Below are positions 14,465 through 26,800 of a DNA stretch of 64,000 nt, piece by piece (the first letter of the stretch is position 1; each line of letters opens with the position of its first letter). The DNA lies in NCBI GenBank assembly GCA_947568835.1, contig OX387602.1:7162570-7226569 (forward strand). Direction: 5' to 3'. The notes under the pieces were generated by a model. It did no database searches, was not told the DNA's origin, and worked only from the letters and a program-made list of their open reading frames with translations. Origin of the DNA: Protonemura montana (Eukaryota; Arthropoda; Insecta; Plecoptera; Nemouridae). A program made the translations under genes and the position numbers.

Positions 14465-14994
14465 TTTGAATATCCTGAATGCACTGCCGCAAAGATAAGT
14501 TTAAGAATTCGTTCACCCTGCAGTGGTCAAAAAACCAAACAAATGAATGCATCTGTCAAACTTTTTGCAAAATTATTTCTATTTCACTTAAAACGAACGT
14601 AAATAACAGCGTTTGTGCTCAATTTCTTCAATAACTTTCATAGGCATGCATAAACAGTATTACCAAACTGCTGCGGGTGAGTAAAAGGCAAGTTTTGAAT
14701 GAAATAAAAATCGAACTGTGAGACATGGCTCCAATTTTCCTAGGCAGGAAATTTCAAACACAATTATCAATATTTCACCAAAAAAACGCTTTCAAATCAC
14801 CCTCAAAGTGTCACAATAGGATAGAGATTTTAATTTTGAACAATTATAACCCAATTGCACACGTTTTTAACCAAATTTCGCAATTTAAATCAACATGTAC
14901 AGAAAAATGTTACCCCAGCTGGTCAGCTGGTCAGCTGGTCAGATACAAACTAAAAAGTTGAACATCGCAATTTAAGGCTTTTATATAAGGTTAA

Positions 14995-17900
14995 CTAGCA
15001 GAACCCGATGCCTAACGGCACCTTAAGATTTTGAGGGAGTGGGCATTTTGATTTATATTTTACTTGACTTGAAGCATATTTTAAAAAGTTTTCGAAATTT
15101 GTCAGATGCCGTTCCAAAAGTTTTAAATAGGGCCACAACCAAAAGTGCCAAACAACACCTAACAATATTGTTAAATACCATACAATTCCATAAAATACCA
15201 TAGAATACCATAGAATACCATAGAATACCATAGAATACCATAGAACACCATAGAATACCTAACAATACCATAGAATACCATAGAACTCCATACAATACCA
15301 TAGAATACCATAGAATATCATAGAACTCCATAGAATACCATAGAATACCATATAACTCAATAGAATTTCATAGAATATCATAGAACTCCAAAGAATACCA
15401 TAGAATACCAAACAATATCATAGAATACCAAAGAACTCCATAGAATACCATAGAATACCATAGAATACCATAAAATACCAAAGAATACCAAATAATATCA
15501 TCGACTACCATAGAACTCCATAGAATACCAAAGAATACCAAACAAAATCATAGAATACCAAAGAACTCCAAAGAATACCATAGAATACCATAGAATACCA
15601 TAGAACTCCATAGAATACCATACAATATCATAGAATACAAAAAAAAAATATCATAGAATACCCTAGAACTCACTAGAATATCATAAAATACCGAACAATG
15701 TCATAGAATACCATAGAATACCATAGAATACCATATAATATCATAGAATACCAAAAAATATAATAGAGTACCATAGAACTCCATAGAATACCATAGAATA
15801 CCATAGAATACCAAACAATATCATAGAATACCATAGATCACCAAACAATACCATAGAATACCATAAAATACCAAACAATATCATAGAATACCATAGAACT
15901 CAATAGAATATCATAAAATACCAAACAATGCCATAGAATACCATAGAATACCATAGAATACCATACAATACCATACAATACCATACAATATCATAGAATA
16001 CCAAAAAATATAATAGAGTACCATAGAACTCCATAGAATACCATAGTACACGATAGAATGCCATAGAATACCATAGAATACCAAACAATATCATAGAATA
16101 CCATAGAATACCATAGAATACCATAGAATACCATAAAATATCATAGAATACAAAAAATACAATAGAGTACCAAGGAACTCCATAGAATACCATAGAATAC
16201 CATAGAATACCATAGAACTTAATAGAATATCATAGAATACCATACAATATCATAGAATACAAAAAAATATCAAAGAATACCATAGAACTCAATAGAATAT
16301 CATAAAATACCAAACAAAATCATAGAATACCAAAGAACTCCAAAGAATACCATACAATACCATACAATACCATACAATACCATACAATATCATAGAATAC
16401 CAAAAAATATAATAGAGTACCATAGAACTCCATAGAATACCATAGTACACGATAATATACCATAGAATACCATAGAATACCATAGAATATCAAACAATAT
16501 CATAGAATACCATAGAATACCATAGAATACAATAGAACTCCATAGAATACCATAGAATACCATAGAATACCATAGAATACCATACAATATCGTAGAATAC
16601 CAAAAAATATCATAGAATACCATGGAACTCCATAGAATACCATACAATACCATACAATATCATAGAATACCAAACAATATCATAGAATACCATAGAACTC
16701 CATAGAATACCATAGAATACCATAGAATACCATAGAATACCATAGAATACCATAGAATACCATAAAATACCATAGAATACCATAGAATACCAAACTATAT
16801 CATAGATTACCATAGAACACCATAGAATACCAAACAATACCATAAAATACCATAAAATACCATAGAATACCAAACTATATAATAGAATACCAAACAATAC
16901 CATAGAATACCAAACAATACCATAGAATACCATATAACTCTAAATAATACCATATAATACCATACAAAATCATAAAATACCAAACAATATCATAGAATAC
17001 CATAGAACTCCATAGAATACCATAGAATACCTTGGAATACCATAGTTTACCATAGAATACCATAGAATACTATAGAATACCATAGAATACCATAGAATAC
17101 CATAGAATATCATAGAATACCATAGAATACCATAGAATACCATAGAACTCCATAGAATACCATAGAATACCATAGAATACCATAGAATAACATAGACTAC
17201 CATGTAACACCTTAAAGTACTATACAATATTAAACACTTCCATAGAAAACCGTATTAAACTTAGATTGCTTATTTGGATTAGATTTGATAAAACTGCACT
17301 CTGTCATTAATGACGTTTTGAATTTAAATACCTGTTGAATAATCACGGCATCCTCGAAAATAAAATAAGTATCCACGGCGTCCTGATTCGATGAAAGATA
17401 TCTGTCAAATGTTTATCTTTGATCTGTCAATGTCACTTTAAATCTAGTTTTGGCAAAATTATCAATAAAAAACTAATCAAGTGTGTTTTGTTTGTTTAAA
17501 AACCCTATTTAATGTGTAAAAGACCTGCAAAGAAAGTTAGGATTGTTATTGATTTACATATTTGTCACAAATATCATTGATGGCTTGGAATCAACTGTGT
17601 GATCTTGTCTAGGCTGGGGATGGAGAAAAATCGTCGTATTTTAAGAAATTTCTTGTCTTTCGTATACTATTTACAATAAATATCTTTAAATATGTTTACA
17701 AAAGATTCCAATAGTTGTGTTAATAGATTGTTTAACTTTCCAAACCTTTTTGACGTGTAAATAACCTCCACAAGAATGCCACGGGCTTGTCAAGTGGCTA
17801 TTTTTCATCTTGCTAGCCAAGACACCAACAATATTTTTGATACTTTACTATAATAATGCTCTTTAAAATCACCGTGAAAAAGACGTAGTTGGATTAAATC

Positions 17901-18525
17901 CTGAATAAAGAACCAAAATAAGCCAATTTCACACGTTTTTCCTTCAGTTCTAGAGATTTTGAAAAGAATTTGACATTGACGTTGACATTGACATTGACGT
18001 TTGAATATCCTGAATCACTGAATGCACTGCCGCAAAGATAAGTTTAAGAATTCGTTCACCCTGCAGTGGTCAAAAAACCAAACAAATGAATGCATCTGTC
18101 AAACTTTTTGCAAAATTATTTCTATTTCACGTAAAACGAACGTAAATAACAGCGTTTGTGCTCAATTTCTTCAATAACTTTCATAGGCATGCATAAACAG
18201 TATTACCGAGCTGCTGCGGGTGAGTAATAGGCAAGTTTTGAATGAAATAAAAATCGAACTGTGAGACATGGCTCCAATTTTCCTAGGCAGGAAATTTCAA
18301 ACACAATTATCAATATTTCACCAAAAAAACGCTTTCAAATCACCCTCAAAGTGTCACAATAGGATAGAGATTTTAATTTTGAACAATTATAACCCAATTG
18401 CACACGTTTTTAACCAAATTTCGCAATTTAAATCAACATGTACAGAAAAATGTTACCCCAGCTGGTCGCCAGATACAAACTAAAAAGTTGAACATCGCAA
18501 TTTTAAAGCTTTTATATAAGGTTAA
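14995..18525. mobile_element. Copy B of the tandemly duplicated element
   Basis: A 3.5-kb unit that directly abuts copy A. The left arm differs from copy A by about one base in 180. The right arm differs by roughly eight single bases, an 8-bp insertion in the segment after TATCCTGAA (near 18013), and loss of two AGCTGGTC units near 18460. Most of the size difference comes from the decamer array (15175-17232, about 700 bp longer). The unit ends ATATAAGGTTAA at 18525, after which the sequence becomes unrelated to copy A's continuation. The paired ORFs in the two right arms (14725-14961 and 18268-18483) stay alike only because the duplication is recent. Confidence 0.6.
15175..17232. repeat. 10-bp minisatellite array, copy B
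   Basis: The same decamer family as copy A, expanded to about 205 units. The marker block with AATATAATAG occurs at 15757, 16007 and 16406, against twice in copy A, so the extra length arose partly by duplication of internal blocks. Indels shift the 10-bp register in places (for example near 15640 and 16150). Minus-strand ORFs of 62-107 codons throughout are repeat artefacts. Confidence 0.95.
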
Positions 18526-18731
18526 TGAACTGCAAATTACAAGCATTCGTAATGCATTTTGTAATAATATAAGAATGCATTTTTAAAACACATAAAATGA
18601 TAAACTGGAGTTTAAACATATGTCCGCAATGTAGGATTACTGAAACCCGAGTGAGCTTCACAGGTATTGGGTTCAATTCATAAAATACGGCTTTCCAGCA
18701 CAAAAAGGGTCGTGCCCATTGCATAGGTGGC

Positions 18732-18763
18732 TACAGCAATACCCGCGATAGGGTGTTGCTGTA
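18732..18763. other. 13-bp-arm hairpin just beyond the tandem element
   Basis: Arms TACAGCAATACCC (18732-18744) and GGGTGTTGCTGTA (18751-18763) are complementary at twelve of thirteen positions with one G/T pair, around the loop GCGATA. It lies about 200 bp right of the tandem element. Function unknown; far too short for a typical pre-miRNA. Confidence 0.8.
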
Positions 18764-18797
18764 AAACACATAAAAAACATAAGATTTTTGTTGGATC

Positions 18798-18831
18798 TGG
18801 TCGCGAAAATCAAGGGATGCTTACGCGACCA
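18798..18831. other. 8-bp inverted repeat
   Basis: TGGTCGCG and CGCGACCA separated by 18 bases, 35 bp right of the stronger hairpin at 18732. Confidence 0.75.
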
Positions 18832-19705
18832 TTCACGCGAGAACACCAGAATAGTTAATTGGCAATGATTAATAGCAAAATACGATATTATTATCTTAGT
18901 AAACAAATGTTCTGTTTTGAATATGAAAACCGTTGTGCTGCATGTAGCAACAGATTCAAATGAGTACCTCATTATTGTTTGTGATTTTTGCGGTCCGTGC
19001 GAAGCCATGCAAAAACCCGAGACCTTGTGATGTAATTTGCATTGCCAGATGGAAAAAGTTCCGCGAACAATCCGTAGAAATTTAATTTCGAATACGTTTC
19101 TATATTTTTCACGGCGCAATTAAATTTCAAATCAGGCTACGTCCTAAAACAAAAACAGGGCAAAAGAAAATTAATTTGTATATTCCACGAACTTGATAAG
19201 TAACGTTTTAACGTTTATTTTGAGCGATGCGATTTTTGATCACATGTTTCTATATACCATGTTTCTGTTCTATCACACTTGAGGATTTGCCTCCGTTATT
19301 GATCAATAAATAAACAATAATAATTAGTTATAATTGATAAATCCAATATGTGCATTTATTAACTAAACATTGATGTAACAATCAATCAACACATGCCACA
19401 AAAGCCATGTTATAAGTAGATGGCACACCATTTTTCATGTTATAAAAATCGTAGATGTTTTTGCCCCCCAAAATGTACAAAGCTAGCTAAAAACAACCCC
19501 AATATAGATCAGAGAGATTTGTCTGTGATATTAAAAGTCAACCCTGAAACTATTAGTCATCATCTGACACCAAACCGACGCAAGAAACCCCCGTTCCCTT
19601 TGTCCCAGGTGCAGTGGACAGTTCCGAATTTCAGCACCTTTGATCAGACGCGAGCAATAAACCACGTCCGTGTCGTGCAAAGGTTCCAACATGTCTTCGC
19701 TTGCC

Positions 19706-19750
19706 ATCGCACGCCAAATCGCACGCCAAATCGCACGCCAAATCGCACGA
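19706..19750. repeat. 12-bp tandem repeat ATCGCACGCCAA
   Basis: About 3.75 copies. Because the period is a multiple of three and lacks stops, three overlapping plus-strand ORFs cross it with repeats such as TPNR and ARQI. I do not regard these ORFs as genes. Confidence 0.85.
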
Positions 19751-20805
19751 GGACTCGCGCAAAAAGGTCACGGACGTGCATCCGTGGTCACAGGAATTTG
19801 TGCAAGTGCAATTGCATATGTTACTCCTGTCGCTGACAGGTATTTTGATCGTCGCTTCGTTTCGTCGCTTCGGAGCACATGCTAGATTGTTCTTGTCTAC
19901 AGACGGTGTGTTCTAAAATTAACCTCTTCTCTTGCTGACGTATCAGAGTTTTAGAGACTAGCTGGGTCGCCCTTTAGAATAGTAGCATTCTATTTATTTA
20001 CATGGCTGAACTTAAAAAACAACGGTGAAAAATTAATGTTTTTACGGGTATTTATTTTCGTCCCATTTCAGTTTTTTTTTATCCAGTGCGATTGTAAACA
20101 GTGATGCTACGTGCTCTTCCCTGCGGGTATAGTCAGGGTTGGGCCCCCGAAGGGTTGGTTTGGTTTTGAGCTAGATTATTGTTAACTAAACACACATAAA
20201 AATAAAAAATATATATCTTGATTACAATGCCCACGCACACAATATTCTACTGACCGCTCACTGAAAATATGGCTCCTCCACATGTGAATTTTGATAACGA
20301 ATAAGGATGATTGTGCCAAAGCTTGTAATATTTATAAGCTGTCAAGGTAGATCCATGCTAAGTTCATATTAATACTTATTATTATTTGAATTTTAGTGTT
20401 GTTCATTTAGGCTTTGCATCCATGATAGTTTAGTTTCTATCTTCCACTGTTTTCACGATAGAAATTAATTGATTTGTATTAAAGAAAAACAACCGGCTTA
20501 GCGGTCAATGGCAGCCAACAACAAGAATGCAGATTGATTCATTAGATGGTACGTCTCCCCACAGATCAGTGTGAAGACACAGGTCATGAGTAGTGTCCAC
20601 CCTGGTCGCCACCCCTCGCGTGCCAAGAGTTGCTAGTGGCTAGACCAAGCTGACGGATCGCCGACATTAAACCCGACGATTTGCAAACGGGTCAGAGATA
20701 AATGGATGGGAAGATCATGCTAAGCCGGCGACAGTAAAACGGAATTAAGATGACGGAGGTTAACAAAGCTTTGGAGGCTCTATAAAGCACAAGTCCGCCT
20801 TCGAC

Positions 20806-20827
20806 TTGCTTGGCTTGGCTTGGCTTG
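20806..20827. repeat. Pentanucleotide repeat GCTTG
   Basis: About four copies of TTGGC/GCTTG in tandem. Confidence 0.8.
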
Positions 20828-22831
20828 TTCAAGCGTTTGGAAAGAGATTTTCTCGAAAAAATGGCTTTTTGAGAATTTAACTGTTCTGTTCGGGGAACAA
20901 GTATGCAGTGGATGGGTTACCGTACGTGTAAAATCAATTTACGCATCGAAAAACAACTGTTAACTCGGATTCTTCGATATTCATTGAAATACACATGATT
21001 CGATGAGGAAAAAATGTATCAAACTATCATCTCGCTCCTGGGAGCAGGGTCATCATTCGTCCACCGTGTGCGCTCTTTTGTTCAAGGTCACAGATTTGTT
21101 ACTGAAGAATGTGTGCTACTTTGGTGTATTATGTCAAGAATTTTGGAAACACAAACATGCCCTGATACATGGAACTCAGCGCTAATTGTGCTTGTGATAA
21201 ACACTGAAAGCTTAAAAGTTAGCCCCGGAACTTGAACGGACAAAAGGGACGAGCATTGGCAAGCATCCTATTCGTTCATTTCTCTGGGCTCACAATTATC
21301 TCTCGTTATTCTTCACCTTTTCCGCTATGCGACAGAAGATTGACAGATGTGTTGTGAACTGGACATTTTTTTCTCCAGTCGCAAAAATTTTACATCGAGG
21401 TCAGTTTCTAAAATGCCTGGCTTTGTTGCTAATTACCGAAATATCGACGCATTCTAATGTAATGGTTTTTTGTAAGACAGTAAAATTATCTATTTATCTA
21501 TCTAATGAAGTAGACTTAAACATTTGTGCAAATTAAATTTGATTAAATTTACTTTCCTAGTGAAAACGCGCATTGATATTTGAAGAAGGTTTTGGAAATC
21601 AAACAACCGACAATCTATCGTCAAGAATCGCTTATTATCGCTATTCAGGATCAGGAAACACGGGTTCGATTCCTCATTCAGCTCAAGAACAAAAAAATGC
21701 CATATCTTTTACCTGTGGCGTATCTCAATACGAAACTATGGGTTTTCATTAGCGGTGCAAACTTGTTGCCCTAACGTGGCAGTGCACATTCATGTCATGC
21801 CACTCATTTTGCGATGTCTTTGATCCTAGAAAAGTTGCTTGACTTTCTTCGAAACATTACCACTTCCTTACAACTTCATCGCTTCCGAATTGACCCAAAT
21901 GTCGAAACGCTCCACGCATAAAAAGTTCCGCAGTAATTATCTAAATAACTTGTACATAGCGGAATGTACCGCGTCTTTTGCATGGGAGCTGAAAATATTC
22001 ATAAAGCTTGCAGGTATGCAGGTATGTGCTAATTTCACGACGGCTGTCATTATTTTGTGGGGCTAACCTAAAGCATGGTCATTCTCAAGGTTTCACATCA
22101 TGGATATAGGACGAAAGCGTGCATTGGTGCAGAATTGTTGATACTGGAAAACAAGTGCTGAGAAATATACGATGCTTATTGTAATAATCGAAGCCGGGAA
22201 CATATTTATTTGTTGAAAAAGTAGCAAGCCAATCACTACGGCTCTTTTAGGAAAACGATTCAGACCTAACATGTAGAAAATGTATTTTGACTGGAACGAA
22301 TCATCGAAGCACGATGATATCAACTTAAATAAGCAACACACTTTTGATTGTGGATACGTTTTAGTACCTAGAGTATCAATGCATACTACTTTTGAACAAA
22401 AAGTTGTTTTGTAAAGATCTTCGAATATATTTTACTTGAATCGGTTCTGATCGTTTTTGTTTAGATCATTAGTCGCAAGTTCACAAGTTATTTAGTAACT
22501 TATAATTGTGTCTGGGGAACCAGAATAAACATCGTTATAGTTGATTAACCAAACTTTTTCAATTGCACCCCTGCTAAGGAAAAAAAGTGCCAAAAACTTG
22601 GCTGTTTATTTTAGATTTACTTTCTGTATGGTTGACTGTAGTTTGGTAAACTTAGCAATTCACAGCCTTGCATCGGCGTCGTGTACAGACTTTAAGCTGC
22701 TGGTTAAATTGAGGACAAGGGAGAAGAGTGAAGCTGAGAATGAACATAGCACCTACCGTTTGCACACCAGATAGATTATCTTCGAGGGTGTGTTCTGAGT
22801 CCACGACGTGCAAGATTATGTTGAGCTCACC

Positions 22832-22858
22832 TCGACGGCGACGCCGACGTCGACGCCG
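22832..22858. repeat. CpG-rich imperfect ACG trinucleotide patch
   Basis: A run of CGACGG, CGACGC and CGACGT words in an otherwise AT-rich stretch. One of a set of similar patches scattered through the window. Confidence 0.7.
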
Positions 22859-23608
22859 TGAGGAGAAACCAAGCGTGGGCGGCGATAACCGTGAAATCCT
22901 TGCTCGGCTTAGTGGATGAGAAAATGAGCCGGGTGGTCGCGCTTTAGGCGGTATAACACCTTTTGGAATGTGTGCATTTTTTGGACTTTAGCGAAGTCCT
23001 TGTTTTTGGGAAAAATATTTTTCTCGGTGAAAATAAGCAAGGACGATAAAATTGAAATTTTTGCTTGTTTATTCGTTTTTTTTTTTTCAAGTTGGACAAA
23101 AAATCACCTTGTTGGGAGAGCAATTATATTTAAAAACTCTGCTTACAACTTGTCCTTTGCTATAATTTGCTATAAAGTAAAAGAATAAAGACCGGGGAAA
23201 AGTATTATAGGCACAAAACTTAATTGCATAAAAAAAGTTTTTTTTTTACCAACTCAAACAATCGATTAGTTATTAACACCATTTCGGCTTTTTTAATTTT
23301 CATTAATTAAAAAGAGTAATTTTTGGTCCTATGGCCTGTCCTTAATTACAGTTTTTAGGATCGATACGAGGCACATATTAGGAGGAGTCTGCTTCTAGCA
23401 AGCCCCACAGTTCCACGGCTGACGAAGGATGCCCTCCAAGTTAAACGCCCCCGTCTAGGCTAGCCTTGCTTCGATTTATGCCCCGACAAAAGAATGCTTT
23501 GATAGGCTCTCTTTTAATTTGTTTCGCATTATCTTTTTCCCAGATTCGCTTGTCGATCTCATCCTCCTATACAACATTTTTGTTTTGATTTGTAAACCTC
23601 TTTAAATT

Positions 23609-23631
23609 CCCAAGCGTCCGCAACGCTTGGG
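23609..23631. other. Perfect 8-bp hairpin
   Basis: CCCAAGCG (23609-23616), seven-base loop, CGCTTGGG (23624-23631). Confidence 0.75.
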
Positions 23632-23807
23632 CGTAGCATTTTGAGCGTAGCAAGAAAACTTGCTTGGGCTTACTCTTAGCACAGACCACGTGCAATGGTT
23701 GGAATTGGCGGGCTTTGCGTCACATGATAGCTCTAATCAAGCCAGGTAAATATTTGACAGTAATCACCGACGTCTGAATACGTGATCTCTATTCATACGT
23801 GCGGCCT

Positions 23808-23842
23808 GCGACGTCGCGACGCCGCAAGATCGACGTCGCGTA
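23808..23842. repeat. CpG-rich ACG/CGT patch with palindrome
   Basis: Contains the perfect 10-base palindrome GCGACGTCGC at 23808-23817, then GACGCC and a second GACGTCGCG at 23832. Confidence 0.7.
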
Positions 23843-26800
23843 GTGTTTTCGGTACACACCCGGTCTGATTGAAAGACCGGCGGTTGATTTAGTGGCGAAA
23901 TTTGCACGTACTCTGGTCTTTTGACGTTGATTAGGTTGTGGTAATTGGTGGGTTCTATGCGCTTTGTGTCTAGCCGTTGACGTGGATTTTTAAATTAACT
24001 TAAAACGTCTTTCTTAGAGAAGGAACTTAAAAAATGTATCGGGTAAGGGTGGCGATGCTCTTATAGTAATTGCAAACAGGTCGTTAGGGCCGGATTTTCA
24101 ATGTCACGTTAAGTAATTAATATACCGTTAATTTGTTATTTGCTAGGCAACAGCCAATCAGAAGATTGTTTGTTTGTTACGATCAGTTAATTAATAAACG
24201 CGCTACTGAAAAGCCAGCACGTTTATTTGGAGGATTAAATCTTGAATGTTGTGAAGTAATTTATGTACAAACAGAAATTGTAGGTTTTCAAGGTACGTTT
24301 TTGAAAGGGGTTTAGTTTACAAGTTGATCTCTTTAAACATTTGAATTGGCAAATTATTTATTCACGCGCAAAAAAATACTATTTCCAACTAAATTTATTG
24401 CCATAGTAGTAAAAATAGCACCTCCACATTAAAGGGAAATCATTTTAAATTGAAATCATAACGTTTTACCATTTATGTAAGCTCGTTGATGTTTCAAAGC
24501 ACTATTTATATCTGTACAAAACCAGCATATTTGTCGAAAGATTTTTGATCTAAACGTAAATTTTCCAAACAGATTCAATGTCGTATTGCGTTTTACCTGT
24601 TTGCCTATGGTATTACGTTTCTATTAGCACCGACCGGTGAAATGTTACGCTTGCGGACAAGAAAACCAAGTTTAGTAATGAAACGGTGAAATGGATGGGA
24701 CGGGATGGGTGTGCGATTTCAACGAATGCCTGTTTTCACTTCAAATCTCATTAAAACCAGGGTAGCGCCAGTTGCGGCTAGGATTTTGGTCTGATCAATT
24801 TTCCACATTGTACTCACGTTTTCCATGACCATACGCGAACGTCCGCTCGCACACGGCTTGACATAATTACGGTCACACATGTTTAAGTAACGCAATCAAT
24901 GCGTGAACTCATCGGTCACTGATTTTCGAGCAAATTTAATTAGCAATTGGTTTGAAAGCGGTTTTAGGCTTAGGTGCACGCGTCAGTATGTTTCATTGTT
25001 TGTTTTTAGTTATCTGGTATTTGATCTAAATTCAACGCATATTACAAAGATAATGAGGACGGAGAAAAATTTTTGTCGAATGCCTTGGTGTAGATAAACG
25101 CAGGAAATACGCAGGAAATGGAGAATATTGTCAATCTCTAAATCTTTGGAATGCATTATGAAAAGTGGTTGATAAAATCATGGAATTGCCCAGTTAAAAA
25201 TTAATGGTCGTCCATTTGAGAAGAAACCTTTTTGACTGTGACCACTGATTGGCTATGAGCACAAAGGCTTAAATGGTAGAACACATTTTTAATGGGCTTC
25301 GTGTGAAAAAAGGCAGCTATTTGCGAATAGTAGGTATGTGGATTCCTGCATTCTAGGGTTTGCCAATCCAAATAAAAATAATAATTTTATTTTAACTTTG
25401 TTTCGTGAGTTGATAAGCGAATGGGACATAATCTTGAATTGCCCCTGCAGACTGCGCTAAAGGTACCTATAGTAATATTGGAATTGATAACCTTCTCATG
25501 ACATTTTTTAAAATTATTACGACGTTCGAGCTGAACGTTTTTAAAATGATTTTGGCCAATAGAAAAATTGCTGACTTAAACGATAAACTTTTTCGAGTCG
25601 AGTGTAAACGGTCGTATCCTTGAATTTAAAATTTAAAATCACGTTAAAATCAAATTAAATCAGTAAAGTAAATGTACTCGAGCAAAAATAAGGTACACGA
25701 GTATTTATCGCCATAAATAAAGCGAAACTGCAAATGTTTTCCTCGTGTTGTTGTTTACTCTGGATTGATTTTTAGCATCCAGCTTTTGCTCGCGGCTCAG
25801 TGCTCTATTTGCTCAGCGTGGAATTGCATCTGATATAATATTAATGAGGCTCGATAGGTTTGCATGATTTTAACATTTCGCCTGGCGATTCAGGGCCGGT
25901 AATTGAAATTCAATGTTTGCATTAAATTAAATGAAGACTGCTATCAGGTGTGTGTATCAGGATATAAAGTTTTTCTCAATATTTGCCTCTACAACAGAAT
26001 TCGTCGCGCTATGACCGTGCGGCAGATTAAATTGACTAGCATTAGCCTACTAATAAGACCTATAATTAAAACAATATGCATATAGATACATTGTGCTATC
26101 AGTTTCGCCCAGTTCGACAAAAAGGCGACAGATATTTCCATAGAATTTGCCTTTACCATACTGACATTCTTAATGAGGAAGAAATATTCGTGTCCTTGTA
26201 TTAATTTTTCACTCCAGTCTTACCATCCTCATGTGAATGCTTTAAAACCGATTCTTATATTTTTTTTTGCATAAATCCAGTAACCTTCATAAACTTTAAA
26301 TTTGACGAGGAAAAGTTTTCATTGCTAGTCTGTTAGTGAAGAAAAAAAAAATCACTTTTTTGTCGATGAATTATACCAAAAAGCTAAAATGAGCATAACT
26401 CGTGATTCAACAACGAGGTAGACCTCATTTTTACATTAAATTTAGTGCACTCGGTGATTTAACATTCGATATTTCACAATTTAAAACAATTAGTTTTGAT
26501 AATAATATAAGGGCAATTTTACAATGGTACCAAAGGTTTTTCAACCACCACAGTTACCTCCTTTCACGAAACTAACAACTCATTTTCGCCTTTCTTAAAA
26601 ACGAAAATGAATACTCGATCGCTAGGGAAAACAGTTTTCCAAAACTTCCCACCTTTTCCAGTCGTGTTCCGCACGTTTTTCCCGCGGATGTTCGATGCTA
26701 CGGATTTATTGTTAATTCGGTTCGTCTGCAGCCACGGATCGTTACGCGCTGCGAAATCTAAAAGCTGGAAAGACACGTATCGCTCGTATAAAGCTAACGT

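Larger units (their letters stand above)
12171..14994. mobile_element. Copy A of a tandemly duplicated, minisatellite-bearing element (possible non-autonomous Helitron/Helentron)
   Basis: A 2.8-kb unit from CTAGCAGAACCCGATGCC at 12171 to ATATAAGGTTAA at 14994. The next base starts an almost identical unit. Its layout is a left arm of about 180 bp, a decamer array at 12351-13692 and a right arm of about 1.3 kb. On the minus strand it ends GGTTCTGCTAG, with a small TGCC/GGCA hairpin some 11 bases before the CTAG, followed by T in the flank. These are rolling-circle-like end features. No target-site duplication and no convincing terminal inverted repeat were seen. No transposase or helicase is encoded; the ORF at 14725-14961 (plus) is short and unrecognised. 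The boundaries come from alignment with copy B and are firm. The class assignment is inference. Confidence 0.6.

Noticed and set aside
12171..17227. Many minus-strand ORFs of 62-107 codons with MVFYGILWYS-type repeats
   Set aside because: They are generated by the decamer, which is stop-free in every minus-strand phase; no start context, splice site or domain supports them.
12351..17232. Possible CRISPR array because of dense regular repeats
   Set aside because: The 10-bp units are contiguous with no unique spacers, and the genome is eukaryotic.
18673..19119. 148-codon minus-strand ORF beside the tandem element
   Set aside because: It crosses two hairpins, and I recognise no transposase or other family in it.
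19420..19836. 138-codon plus-strand ORF with TPNR repeats
   Set aside because: Its length depends on a 12-bp tandem repeat that is open in three frames; no domain is recognised.
21655..21690. GGTTCGATTCC, resembling a tRNA B box
   Set aside because: There is no matching A box or cloverleaf arms upstream.
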